From contig NZ_JABUFE010000002.1 in NCBI RefSeq assembly GCF_013315265.1, forward strand, positions 248,001-312,000: a DNA stretch of 64,000 nt, in the 5' to 3' direction. The position numbers and the translations under genes were made by a program. The notes under the pieces were generated by a model. The model saw nothing but the letters and a program-made list of their open reading frames with translations, was not told the DNA's origin and searched no databases. Positions 46,180-54,847 of the stretch are shown here, piece by piece. Source of the stretch: Parasulfitobacter algicola. Its GTDB lineage: Bacteria; Pseudomonadota; Alphaproteobacteria; Rhodobacterales; Rhodobacteraceae. Position 1 is the first letter of the stretch. Each line of letters begins with the position of its first letter.

Positions 46180-46989
46180 TGTACCGCCACCGCCCATGGG
46201 AAAACCTTGCGCGACAGTGTTTTAAGCAGCCAATCCAGAACAAAGGTCAAAACCGTAATCCAGATAACATCACGTCCATCACCAGATATCGCCGGACCAA
46301 GAATATGCGGTATCCTAGACCCTGATCGCTGGCGATTGCTTCGGCCGCGATCAGAAACAACCACGCCGAACCAAGGCAAAGCCGGATCGCTGAATAAGAT
46401 GTGGCATCAATTGCGGCAATCCCACGCGCAGGATAATCACTCAGGTCGACGCCCCCAGGGTTTCAGCCTTGACGATCTGTTCGCGGGGGATCTCACGCTC
46501 CCGCCAACTTAAATCGCAGATCAGAAATGGTAGAATACCGATAACGATCAGCACAACCTTTGGCAGTTCACCCAAGCCGAAAACAATGAACAAAATCGGA
46601 AGTACGGCCAGTGGCGGGATCATAGAGGTGACCGCCACAAACTGCGTAAATGTTGTCCGGACATATGGCAGCAAACCAATCAAAAGACCAAACACCATCC
46701 CCAACCAATCCCGATCCCAAGCCTGCGCAGGCTGGCCGCTGTATCATGCCACAGCAGAATTCGCCCGCTGCACCGGTCCGGTCAACAGCCGTTGCGCCGT
46801 TTCCAGCACTTTTGCTGGCGATGGCAACAGCTTATCAGATGGGTTTTCCAATAGGCGCAGATGGGACGCGATGGCATAGGCAACAAATATCACTAGAAAC
46901 GGTAGGGTCGATAGAAATATCGCAAGCGCCGGCCCCGGTTTTTTATTGATCAATCGCATGGAATACATCGCCTCAGACCATTCATCCAC
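46176..46989 (-). pseudogene. ABC transporter permease pseudogene (NitT/TauT type)
   Basis: Recognisable segments lie in three frames: MRLINKKPGPALAIFLSTL with LLENPSDKLLPSPAKVLETA; then LLWHDTAASLRRLGIGI; then VFGLLIGLLPYVRTTF and MIPPLAVLPILFIVFGLGEL to ETLGAST. Next comes a TGA where a Trp would be expected, followed by degraded sequence, and finally WITVLTFVLDWLLKTLSRKV and FPWAVAVQ. These are the parts of a six-helix permease of the taurine/nitrate group. At least three frameshifts and one nonsense codon are needed to restore it. Its ends overlap the binding-protein and ATPase remnants, showing the original operon was tightly packed. Confidence 0.85.
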
Positions 46990-48053
46990 TAAAGCGCATC
47001 ATCAGCGACCATTTGCATGAATGTCGTATCAAAGCGGAATGTGACGTTGTTGGCATCGCACGTGATGGTTCCATTAGGATATTCCACGCCCACAAAATCC
47101 GCCGATGATGCCTCTTCCCCCGGAATGCCTTTATCGAACAAGAATTCGGCAATATTTGTCATTGTAATGGGCAGATCAACGCCTTGGGTAAAAGCCACAG
47201 CATCAGTAAGATCATACAATATTTCGGTTGATGCAAGCTGTGCTTTATATCCGGCCAAATCGGTCCCTGATGCCTCGGTCATGGCCGTCAGCACCTCTTC
47301 GTCACCTGCGGCCATCAGGCCTATAACTTCGTACAAGGCGCTGGCCAAGGCTTTACCAAAGTCAGGGTTCGCAGCCAGCATATTGGTATTCACAACCATC
47401 AGATCAATAATTTCGCCGGGGATATCCGCACTGTCGAACAGCTTATTCGCACTGGGTTCTTCAACAATGGCAGACACAAGCGAGTTCCATATCACCACGA
47501 CCTCAACATCATTGGTGACATAGGCTGTAGTCATATCGACATCCGATGTGTTGATCACGCCGTTCAGATCAGCCTCGGTTAGCGCTACGCTGTCCAACGC
47601 CCGCGCCAGCAGATAATGCGACACTTACAGTTTGACCAGATTGACAGGTTTTCCGCCAAGACTGGACAGATACCCTTGGCCCTTCAAGATCACGGCATCA
47701 TTTCCGTTGGAAAAATCACCAGCAATCAAAGCGGTGGTATCTGCAGCACTAGCCGACGGAATGGACAGCGTGTCCATATTTGTCGCCGTCACGCCATCAA
47801 ACGCACCAGCCGTATATTGGTTTATGGATTCCATATAATCATTGATTTGCACGATTTCGGCATCAATGCCGTATTTGTCAGCCCGTTTATGCATGATGCC
47901 GCTTTCGTCCAGATAACCACAAGGCATCCACCCCACATAAATCGAGCAGGCCACGCGAAATTCTGTCTTTTCCTGCGCCATCGCGGGTGCCATTACGCAC
48001 AACGCCAATGCGATCGACAGTGTAGCGATCTTCAAAAGGCTGTTTTTCTTCAT
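46989..48053 (-). pseudogene. ABC transporter substrate-binding protein pseudogene
   Basis: The gene starts with MKKNSLLKIATLSIALALCV, a signal peptide ending APAMAQ, and runs as a NitT/TauT (SsuA/THI5-like) periplasmic binding protein: ACSIYVGWMPCGYLDESGIM, INQYTAGAFDGVTATNMD, IAGDFSNGNDAVILKG. A single in-frame TAA (47625-47627) follows KPVNLVKL. The frame then continues as VSHYLLARALDSVALTEADL through a normal C-terminal lobe to 46989. A Ser codon is likely at this position, so one base change (TCA to TAA) would explain it. This is the first gene after the riboswitch-like leader. Confidence 0.88.
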
Positions 48054-48081
48054 GATCTTCCCCAATATTCGTGGGTTCTGC

Positions 48082-48129
48082 AAAAAAAGAAAAAGTAAGC
48101 CGCGCGTAGAACAAAGGGATAAGGCGCGG
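48082..48129 (-). terminator. Intrinsic terminator in the operon leader
   Basis: On the minus strand CCGCGC (48124-48129) pairs with GCGCGG (48100-48105), followed by CTTAC and a T-rich run (TTTTTCTTTTTTT). It lies upstream of the binding-protein start and downstream of the ykkC-like segment, the place expected for a riboswitch expression platform. A second perfect inverted repeat, CGTGGGTTC (48132-48140 on the minus strand) with GAACCCACG (48070-48078), encloses it and may be an alternative fold. Confidence 0.7.
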
Positions 48130-48146
48130 ACGAACCCACGCAGTAA

Positions 48147-48172
48147 TCTCTCGGGATTTTGGCCCGCTGTGT
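48147..48172 (-). promoter_or_regulatory. Guanidine-I (ykkC)-like riboswitch 3' core, possibly degenerate
   Basis: On the minus strand this 26-base segment reads ACAC.GCGGG, then AAAA, then CCCG.GAGA, matching the guanidine-I consensus 3' part as I remember it at about 21 of 26 positions, with the CGGG/CCCG pairing kept. Just upstream ACTGTG and CACAGT can pair as a P2-like helix. The usual 5' motifs (CUAGGGUUCCG, GGUCCGAGAG) are not clearly present, so the aptamer may be decayed or divergent. It lies about 95 bases upstream of a NitT/TauT binding-protein pseudogene and just ahead of a terminator. Confidence 0.55.
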
Positions 48173-48300
48173 ACTGTGACAAAGATTGCTGCTTCAGGCG
48201 CCATGCCGGATGTATGCCCAATTGATGGGCCAAAACAGACACAGTAACCGTCTGCCTGCACTCCAATCATATACAGTCACTGGGTTTCAAACCTGGCCTT

Positions 48301-49281
48301 ATGCTGATTTATATTAAGCATTATCGTAAAATGAGCACCTTCATGATCCACACTGCACAATCCGCCCTGTCCAACGCCCCCATAGCAGATAGCTTTTTCG
48401 ATGGCTTTCGCGAACAAATGATCAATGTGCCCGGTGGGCAGCTTTTTTGCCGTGTCGGCGGGCGCGGAATGCCTGTGTTACTGTTGCATGGGTATCCGCA
48501 AACCTCGGCCATGTGGCACTATGTGGCGGCCGATCTGGTGCGAGATTACACAGTGATATGCCCCGATCTGCGTGGCTATGGGCGATCGCTGAAGCCTGCA
48601 ACCGATGTGCAACACGCACCCTATTCCAAGCGCGCGATGGCGGGCGATATGATCGCGCTGATGAACACCCTTGGCCATGACCAATTTCTGGTCGGCGCCC
48701 ATGATCGCGGCGCGCGCGTGGCCCATAGGCTGGCGGCAGATCATCCAGAACGGGTTCTGGCGCTGGCCACCCTTGATATAGCCCCCACGCGCGAGATGTA
48801 TCGCGATGCCGACAGCGCCTTCGCCCAAACCTATTGGCACTGGTATTGGCTGACACAGCCACATCCGTTTCCGGAAACGCTTATCACAGGGTCAAATGAC
48901 TTTTACTGGCTGGCAAAATGCGGATCGGGCAAAGCGGGTCTTCGCCCCTTTGTGCGGCAGGCGCTGACCGAATATCTGGAATGCTTTAATGACAGTGCCG
49001 TCGTCCACGGCGCTTGTGAAGATTACCGCGCCGCCGCAACCATTGATATCGCGCATGATGATGCGGATACCTCTAAACTGACCATGCCACTTTTAGCCCT
49101 TTGGGGGCAACATGGCGCAATCCAGACGCATTTTGACTGCCTTGCCCTTTGGCGCGAACGGGCCGAAAACGTGCAAGGATGGTCGCTGCAGGGCGGTCAT
49201 TACCTGGCCGAGGAAGTTCCTGATCAGGTCATTCCTGCCTTTCGTGATTTCTTTGCCAATGCGCTGGCCAAGAATGTGTGA
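48301..49281 (+). CDS. Alpha/beta hydrolase, fluoroacetate dehalogenase-like
   Basis: A 326-residue alpha/beta hydrolase. Motifs match haloacetate dehalogenases: oxyanion region LLLHGYPQTSAMWHYVA, CPDLRGYGRS, nucleophile elbow GAHDRGARVAHRLAADHP with Asp as nucleophile and the two substrate-binding Arg, then YWHWYWLTQPHPFPE, whose His-Trp pair corresponds to the halide-stabilising residues of fluoroacetate dehalogenase. The catalytic His is in LQGGHYLAEEVPD. The start is uncertain (48301, 48331 or 48343); no good ribosome site is seen and the conserved part begins near residue 35. It is divergent from the decaying ABC operon. True substrates may not be haloacids. Confidence 0.85.
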   Translation: MLIYIKHYRKMSTFMIHTAQSALSNAPIADSFFDGFREQMINVPGGQLFCRVGGRGMPVLLLHGYPQTSAMWHYVAADLVRDYTVICPDLRGYGRSLKPATDVQHAPYSKRAMAGDMIALMNTLGHDQFLVGAHDRGARVAHRLAADHPERVLALATLDIAPTREMYRDADSAFAQTYWHWYWLTQPHPFPETLITGSNDFYWLAKCGSGKAGLRPFVRQALTEYLECFNDSAVVHGACEDYRAAATIDIAHDDADTSKLTMPLLALWGQHGAIQTHFDCLALWRERAENVQGWSLQGGHYLAEEVPDQVIPAFRDFFANALAKNV

Positions 49282-49335
49282 TCCAGCCAATGCTATATGG
49301 CTGAAAATTCTGCCTAGCCCGCTAAGTATCAGGCC

Positions 49336-51768
49336 ATGACAAAATTGCCTGACAGCATCACAAACTGGTTTACCCATCGTGGTTGGTCGATCCACCCCCA
49401 TCAGCAGGACATGCTGGACCGGGCGAACGCCCCTGCGCTGTTGCTGATCGCGCCGACCGGTGGCGGTAAGACACTGGCAGGATTTCTGCCTACTCTGGCC
49501 GAGCTTGGCGCGGATGATCATGCTGGGCTGCATACGCTTTATGTCTCTCCGCTGAAAGCACTGGCCGCCGACATCAAGCGCAACCTGCGCACCCCCGTGG
49601 ATGAAATCGGCCTGCCCATCAGGATCGAGGATCGCACAGGCGACACAAGCCAGACCCAGAAAAAACGTCAGCGGGCTGATCCACCCCACATCCTGCTAAC
49701 CACCCCCGAAAGTCTGGCGCTACTGACCAGCTACGAAGACGCCCCGCGCATCTTCAGGGGTCTGAAGCGCGTGATTGTCGATGAAATTCACGCCCTGTCG
49801 GAATCCAAACGCGGGGATCAGCTGATGCTGGCTATTGCGCGCCTGCAAACGCTTTGCCCCGGTATGCGCCGCGTGGGGCTTTCGGCCACGGTCGAAGATC
49901 CCGCCGCCATTGCCCGTTTTCTGGCGCGTCATCCAGACCCGTGCGAAATCCTGAACGCTGATCCGGGACCAGATCCCGACATCCGGATGCTGAAGACCGA
50001 AGAAGCCCCGCCCTGGGCCGGTGGCGGCGCAAAATACGCGATCCCTGCCGTGATCGAACAGGTCAAACAGCACAACACCACGCTGATCTTTCACAACACC
50101 CGCGCTCAGGCCGAGCTGTTTTTTCATAACCTGTGGCTGCAGAATGAAGATGATCTGCCCATCGGCATCCACCACGGATCGCTTGACCGCGCACAGCGCG
50201 AACGCGTCGAACAGGCGATGGTAGATGGCAGCCTGAAAGCCGTGGTTTGCACCGGCTCGCTTGATCTGGGGATCGACTGGGGGGATGTGGATCTGGTCAT
50301 CCAGATCGGTGCGCCCAAGAACGTCAAGCGGCTGGTCCAACGCATCGGGCGGGCCAACCACCGCTATAATGCGCCCTCAAAGGCGCTGCTGGTGCCCGCC
50401 AACCGGTTCGAAATCGTCGAATGCCGCGCCGCCCTGCAGGCCGTCAAAGACCGCGATCTTGACGGTGATCCGCGCGGGCGTGGACCCCGCGATGTGCTCT
50501 GCCAGCATATCCTGATCACTGCCTGCGCAGGGCCGTTCGACGCGGATGCCCTTTATCGGGAAGTTACGACTGCAGGGGCCTATCACGATCTGACGCGGGC
50601 TGAGTTTGACGCCTGTCTCGATTTCTGCGCCACCGGCGGCTATGCTCTACGCGCCTATGACCGCTGGCAGCGGCTTCTGCGGCGCGCCGACGGTCAGTGG
50701 CAGTTGCGTGACCCCCGTGCGACCCGCGCCATTCGCATGAACATCGGCACCATTCAAGACACCGACACGCTGAAAGTCCGTATCCGTGGCCGCGGCAAAC
50801 CCCTGGGCGAGATCGAAGAAGGCTTTGCCGCCACCCTGACCCCCGGCGACACCTTCCTGATCGGCGGGCAGATCGTGCGGTATGAGGGCCTGCGCGAAAT
50901 GACGGTTGAGGTCACGCGGCAGGCAACTGACAAGCCCAAGATCGCCACCTTTATGGGTACCAAATTCGCGACCTCAACCCAACTCAGCCAGCGCATCCTG
51001 CGGATGTTCCAACAAGACAGCTGGCCTGAACTGCCCCAACACACCGCCGACTGGTTGGCCCTGCAGCGAAAGGTGTCGCAACTGCCCAAACCAGACCGGC
51101 TGCTGATCGAAAGCTTCCCCCACGACGGCAAAGCGCAAACAGTGGTTTACGGTTTCGCAGGCCGCAACGCACAACAAACACTTGGGCTGCTGTTGACCCA
51201 GCGGATGGAGGAAATGGGCCTGGCCCCCATGGGCTTTGTGTCGACCGATTACGCCACCCTGATCTGGGGCCTTGATCCGCTGACCGACCCCGCCCCGCTG
51301 TTTGCTCAGGATAATTTGCGCGAAGGGCTGGAAAAATGGCTGGCGGGCAACGCTGTGATGAAACGCACCTTCAAGGCCAGCGCCGTGATCGCCGGGCTGA
51401 TCGAACGCAACACCATGGGTAAGCGTAAAAGCGGGCGACAGGCGACGTTCAGTTCCGATATTTTATATGACACGCTGCTGAAATACGACCCCGACCACCT
51501 GATGATGCAGATCACCCGCGAAGAGGCCCTGCGCGGGCTGATCGATTTCGGCCGGATCGAGGAAATGGCCGCCCGTATTCAAGGCCGAATTGACCACCTG
51601 CATCTGGACCGCGTCACCCCATTGTCCGCACCCCTGTTCCTGGAACCCGGGCGGGTTCCTGTAAAAGGGTTGGCGAACGAACGCTTGCTAGCCGAAGAAG
51701 CTGAACGCCTGATAGATACGGCGGGTTTAACAACGATCGACAAACCAAAATGGCGGGTTCCGTTCTAG
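49336..51768 (+). CDS. Ligase-associated DNA damage response DEXH-box helicase (Lhr-type)
   Basis: An 810-residue superfamily 2 helicase. Walker A is APTGGGKTLAG near residue 40, and the DEXH box reads VIVDEIHAL. Motif III is GLSATVEDP, and the helicase C region has IHHGSLDRAQRERVEQAM with TGSLDLGIDWGDVDLVIQ and QRIGRANHR. The winged-helix and C-terminal Lhr-core domains follow. This subgroup is encoded with an ATP-dependent DNA ligase, an exonuclease and PdeM in many proteobacteria. Here pdeM follows directly but ligase and nuclease are not adjacent. Confidence 0.93.
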   Translation: MTKLPDSITNWFTHRGWSIHPHQQDMLDRANAPALLLIAPTGGGKTLAGFLPTLAELGADDHAGLHTLYVSPLKALAADIKRNLRTPVDEIGLPIRIEDRTGDTSQTQKKRQRADPPHILLTTPESLALLTSYEDAPRIFRGLKRVIVDEIHALSESKRGDQLMLAIARLQTLCPGMRRVGLSATVEDPAAIARFLARHPDPCEILNADPGPDPDIRMLKTEEAPPWAGGGAKYAIPAVIEQVKQHNTTLIFHNTRAQAELFFHNLWLQNEDDLPIGIHHGSLDRAQRERVEQAMVDGSLKAVVCTGSLDLGIDWGDVDLVIQIGAPKNVKRLVQRIGRANHRYNAPSKALLVPANRFEIVECRAALQAVKDRDLDGDPRGRGPRDVLCQHILITACAGPFDADALYREVTTAGAYHDLTRAEFDACLDFCATGGYALRAYDRWQRLLRRADGQWQLRDPRATRAIRMNIGTIQDTDTLKVRIRGRGKPLGEIEEGFAATLTPGDTFLIGGQIVRYEGLREMTVEVTRQATDKPKIATFMGTKFATSTQLSQRILRMFQQDSWPELPQHTADWLALQRKVSQLPKPDRLLIESFPHDGKAQTVVYGFAGRNAQQTLGLLLTQRMEEMGLAPMGFVSTDYATLIWGLDPLTDPAPLFAQDNLREGLEKWLAGNAVMKRTFKASAVIAGLIERNTMGKRKSGRQATFSSDILYDTLLKYDPDHLMMQITREEALRGLIDFGRIEEMAARIQGRIDHLHLDRVTPLSAPLFLEPGRVPVKGLANERLLAEEAERLIDTAGLTTIDKPKWRVPF

Positions 51769-51848
51769 GGGCATACACCCGAATATTATACGGCAGCCCA
51801 TGGAAAACACATCTTGAAATTCCCGCCTGCGCGCGGCATGAACATACC

Positions 51849-52511
51849 ATGAACGGATATGAATTCAATTTCGCAGAATGCAGTTTAACGGCGCGCGCAT
51901 CGGGTGCGCTGTGGTGGGCAGATCAGCGGGTGCTGTGCGTATCAGACCTGCATTTAGGCAAATCTGACCGGATCGCGCGGCGCGCAGGGCTTATGCTGCC
52001 CCCTTACGAAACGCGCGATACGCTTGCCCGGCTTGAGGCCGAGATCGACGCACTATTGCCCGACACCGTGATCTGCCTTGGCGACAGCTTTGATGATCTG
52101 GCGGCCGCCGACAGCCTGGACGAAGATGAAACGCTTTGGTTAACACGCTTGCAAGCTGGCCGTCGCTGGATCTGGATCGAAGGCAATCACGATCCGGGCC
52201 CCGTTGATTTTGGCGGCACCCATCTGGCAGAATTGACTATGTATCCGCTGACATTCCGTCACATCGCAACAAAGACAAACAGCGCTGAAATATCAGGCCA
52301 TTACCACCCAAAGGCCAGCTTGAACGTCCGTGGTCGAACGATCACCCGTAAATGTTTTCTGCAAGATGAAAATCGTATTATCTTACCCGCCTTTGGCACC
52401 TATACCGGGGGCTTGCATAGCCATTCGGCAGCCTTAAGTCAGTTAATGACCACAAGCGCGCGCGCATTTTTATTAGGACAAAAGGTCCAAAACATTCCGA
52501 TGCCAAGATAA
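51849..52511 (+). CDS. pdeM: Ligase-associated DNA damage response endonuclease PdeM
   Basis: A 220-residue calcineurin-like metallophosphoesterase. All metal motifs are visible: VSDLHLGKS, CLGDSFDDL, IEGNHDPG and EISGHYHPKASL. PdeM is the phosphodiesterase partner of the Lhr-type helicase in this DNA repair group. I place the start at the ATG at 51849 (MNGYEFNFAEC), where homology begins; the frame is open upstream to 51750, overlapping the helicase gene. The gap to the helicase stop is 80 bases. Confidence 0.92.
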   Translation: MNGYEFNFAECSLTARASGALWWADQRVLCVSDLHLGKSDRIARRAGLMLPPYETRDTLARLEAEIDALLPDTVICLGDSFDDLAAADSLDEDETLWLTRLQAGRRWIWIEGNHDPGPVDFGGTHLAELTMYPLTFRHIATKTNSAEISGHYHPKASLNVRGRTITRKCFLQDENRIILPAFGTYTGGLHSHSAALSQLMTTSARAFLLGQKVQNIPMPR

Positions 52512-52608
52512 AGCATGGTTGCACTGGCCATTTAACCAGACCCATAATAAGCTTTAGTTGTGGTTTGAAGTTATACAGTTTTACAAAATTGAAGTTGGAA
52601 TAAACGAA

Positions 52609-53136
52609 ATGCCATCTGATAACCAAAGCTCATTCAATGACCGTTTGAACCGTATGAATGCAAACGGTGGGTCACCTGATTTTTCCAGTCAACCACAAGC
52701 ACCAACAGAACGACGCGAAAAACCGTCTGTCGGTTGGCGTATTTTACGGGTGCCTCTTGCATTCGTGTGGGGGGCTATTTCGCTGATCGCTATCGATTTG
52801 ATATTGTTCAATATTTTCTGGAAGCCCGGTATAAACATCCTTGAAGTCTTTAACTTAACTTCGTTATTTGCTTGGTTCGGATTGATCTTGTGTTTTCTGT
52901 TTTTCGGAATTTTTATCCTGAGTTTGCGTGGTACGCTGGCGGTTATTGCCTTTCTGATTTCCGTATTGTTTTCAGTTATTCCCTATTATCATGTGTTGTT
53001 GAACGTCAGGCCAGATCTGGGTGATGCAATATATCATCCCGAATATATGGACCAGGTTCGCCAGCTTTGGACAGTGCAAGCAACTGGGCCAGGCCAAAAT
53101 CGCCAGCAGCGGCCGCGGGTATGGTCTTTGCAATAA
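52609..53136 (+). CDS. Membrane protein of unknown function
   Basis: A 175-residue protein with a polar, Asn/Ser/Gln-rich cytoplasmic N-terminus (about 45 residues), three predicted membrane segments (around residues 50-70, 82-105 and 110-128) and a polar C-terminus with many Gln and Arg. The start at 52609 is preceded by a weak GGAA. I recognise no family. The AT-rich composition differs from neighbouring repair genes. A second small membrane protein gene follows 82 bases later and may belong with it. Confidence 0.65.
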   Translation: MPSDNQSSFNDRLNRMNANGGSPDFSSQPQAPTERREKPSVGWRILRVPLAFVWGAISLIAIDLILFNIFWKPGINILEVFNLTSLFAWFGLILCFLFFGIFILSLRGTLAVIAFLISVLFSVIPYYHVLLNVRPDLGDAIYHPEYMDQVRQLWTVQATGPGQNRQQRPRVWSLQ

Positions 53137-53218
53137 CGCACATTTAATCCATCACGATTTCATAATTTCGCCAAACTGAAGAACAATAAAATATCATAAG
53201 TTTACCAAGAACTAAGGC

Positions 53219-53584
53219 ATGAAGATCGCATCCAAAATCACCATTATTGTTGGCACGATAATTCTGACAACCAACTCTGCTGCCGCATTTAATTTTGGAT
53301 TTGTGCGCGCCCCAGATTATCTAGATCCATTTTTTATAGCGCTTTTGATAGCAGCCTTTATATTCTGGATCGCCGTGATATTCACCAAGCCCCGGGGGAT
53401 TCCGTTCAATCAGCTTTACAAAACTCAGATGGATCCGGTGCCCACATATTATTTTCGTATTCTTCAGGCGATTGTAATCATCTTTATGGTTCTTCTATTT
53501 CTTGGCATGGGCCTGCAAAGATATGACGAAGCACAAGGCTTGGCACATCTTTCCCTTGAACCGCACATGTCTGATATCGTCTAA
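53219..53584 (+). CDS. Small membrane protein of unknown function
   Basis: A 121-residue protein with a signal-like first hydrophobic segment (ITIIVGTIILTTNSAAAF), a second segment (FIALLIAAFIFWIAVIF) and a third (ILQAIVIIFMVLLFLGMGL). Between them is the conserved-looking loop KPRGIPFNQLYKTQMDPVPT. No family is recognised. The ribosome site is poor (TAAGGC adjacent to ATG). It is followed by a perfect 10-bp terminator hairpin, which supports it as a transcribed gene. Confidence 0.65.
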   Translation: MKIASKITIIVGTIILTTNSAAAFNFGFVRAPDYLDPFFIALLIAAFIFWIAVIFTKPRGIPFNQLYKTQMDPVPTYYFRILQAIVIIFMVLLFLGMGLQRYDEAQGLAHLSLEPHMSDIV

Positions 53585-53621
53585 CTCAACAACCATATCG
53601 TGAAACCATGACTCTGGCGTA

Positions 53622-53650
53622 TAAAACTGCTAAAATAAGCAGCAGTTTTA
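53622..53650 (+). terminator. Hairpin terminator after the small membrane protein gene
   Basis: TAAAACTGCT (53622-53631) and AGCAGTTTTA (53641-53650) form a perfect 10-bp stem around AAAATAAGC. The T stretch lies within the 3' arm rather than after it, so strength is uncertain. It lies 38 bases past the stop codon. Confidence 0.6.
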
Positions 53651-53763
53651 CAGATTTCCTATTTAGTGATGATAGGATAAAGTAACACCTGACTGCATTT
53701 ATATGTTTTTGATATCGTTCACCTTATAGGGTATCACTATAATATATAGACAAAGGACAGAGC

Positions 53764-54840
53764 ATGGCCGCGACGACGATCCGGATTTTCAGCGCAAATA
53801 ATCTTTTGAACGGATCAGGCGAACAGCCATTTACGCCCGGTTCAACAAACGAATCAACGCGGGGTGGCTCGTTCACGGTTGGGTCTGATACCGGCACGAT
53901 GATTACGATCAATGATGTCAATAATGACGGCTCATTCGATGATGGCACAGGCGAACAACAGTTTACACCAGAGCCCCTGACACTGACGTATGAGGATGCC
54001 GGTGGGACTGTCGTGACAACGACCTTTCCCGCCAATTCGCAACTTCAGTCTGAATTTATCACGACCTTTTCAAGCGGTTTGCAGATCGTTGCAATCCGTC
54101 TGAACCCCCCTGGTAATGGGGCCAGTGATCTGATCACAGTGGGCTATGCTGTCTATGACCCAAATGGCAACCCAGTAAACCCGCCACCAGGCACAAACAT
54201 TGGAAGTATTATAGATAATGAAAGAACCGGAACAGTTGATTATGACGATATTTCCTGTTTCACCTCTGGTACATTGATTGAAACGCCAAAGGGTATGGTT
54301 CAGATCGACCACCTTAAACCTGGCGATCAGGTTTTGACGCGACATAATGGCATCCAGGACATCGTCTGGATCGGTGAAAGCTGGATCAGCCAGCTGGATA
54401 TGGTCTGCTTTCCTGCATTGAAACCCATTTCCATACCTTACGATTTTGTTGGCGGTCAGCGGGATCTTTTGGTTTCGCCCCAGCATCGGATCATGCTGCG
54501 CACACCTATTGCCGAACTTCTTTTCGGCGAACCTGATATTCTTGTTTCAGCGAAATATCTGTCAAAGTGGCTGCCCGCAGGCAAACCGATCAACAGCGGA
54601 ATAAAATATCTTCATATTGCTTGTAAAAACCACGAGATCGTAAATGCGGACGGCATTTGGGCCGAAACGCTGTATTGCGATGAAACAACGTCAGATTTGA
54701 CCAATGCGATGCAGGCCGACCTGAACAGCGAAACGCTCTCAAATGATCCACGCACCGCAGGCTGCCGCATTCTGCGCCGTTTTGAAGCCGACGTGCTAAT
54801 GCAGAAACTGACTGAGCAAAAGGCTAAACAGGCCGCTTGA
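53764..54840 (+). CDS. Hint (Hedgehog/intein) domain-containing protein
   Basis: A 358-residue protein. Residues 1-165 are Gly/Thr/Asn-rich and beta-prone (NDVNNDGSFDDGTGEQQF), with no classical signal peptide. The rest is a Hint_2-type domain: it opens at ISCFTSGTLIETPKGMVQI with the catalytic Cys, continues DHLKPGDQVLTRHNGIQDI and LLVSPQHRIML with the conserved His, and ends in an Arg-rich segment. Hint domains self-cleave after the residue before Cys. Such proteins are common in Rhodobacterales and are thought to be secreted by type I systems and processed outside. AAGGACA precedes the ATG at 53764. No toxin domain is visible. Confidence 0.88.
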   Translation: MAATTIRIFSANNLLNGSGEQPFTPGSTNESTRGGSFTVGSDTGTMITINDVNNDGSFDDGTGEQQFTPEPLTLTYEDAGGTVVTTTFPANSQLQSEFITTFSSGLQIVAIRLNPPGNGASDLITVGYAVYDPNGNPVNPPPGTNIGSIIDNERTGTVDYDDISCFTSGTLIETPKGMVQIDHLKPGDQVLTRHNGIQDIVWIGESWISQLDMVCFPALKPISIPYDFVGGQRDLLVSPQHRIMLRTPIAELLFGEPDILVSAKYLSKWLPAGKPINSGIKYLHIACKNHEIVNADGIWAETLYCDETTSDLTNAMQADLNSETLSNDPRTAGCRILRRFEADVLMQKLTEQKAKQAA

Positions 54841-54847
54841 TCTTATA

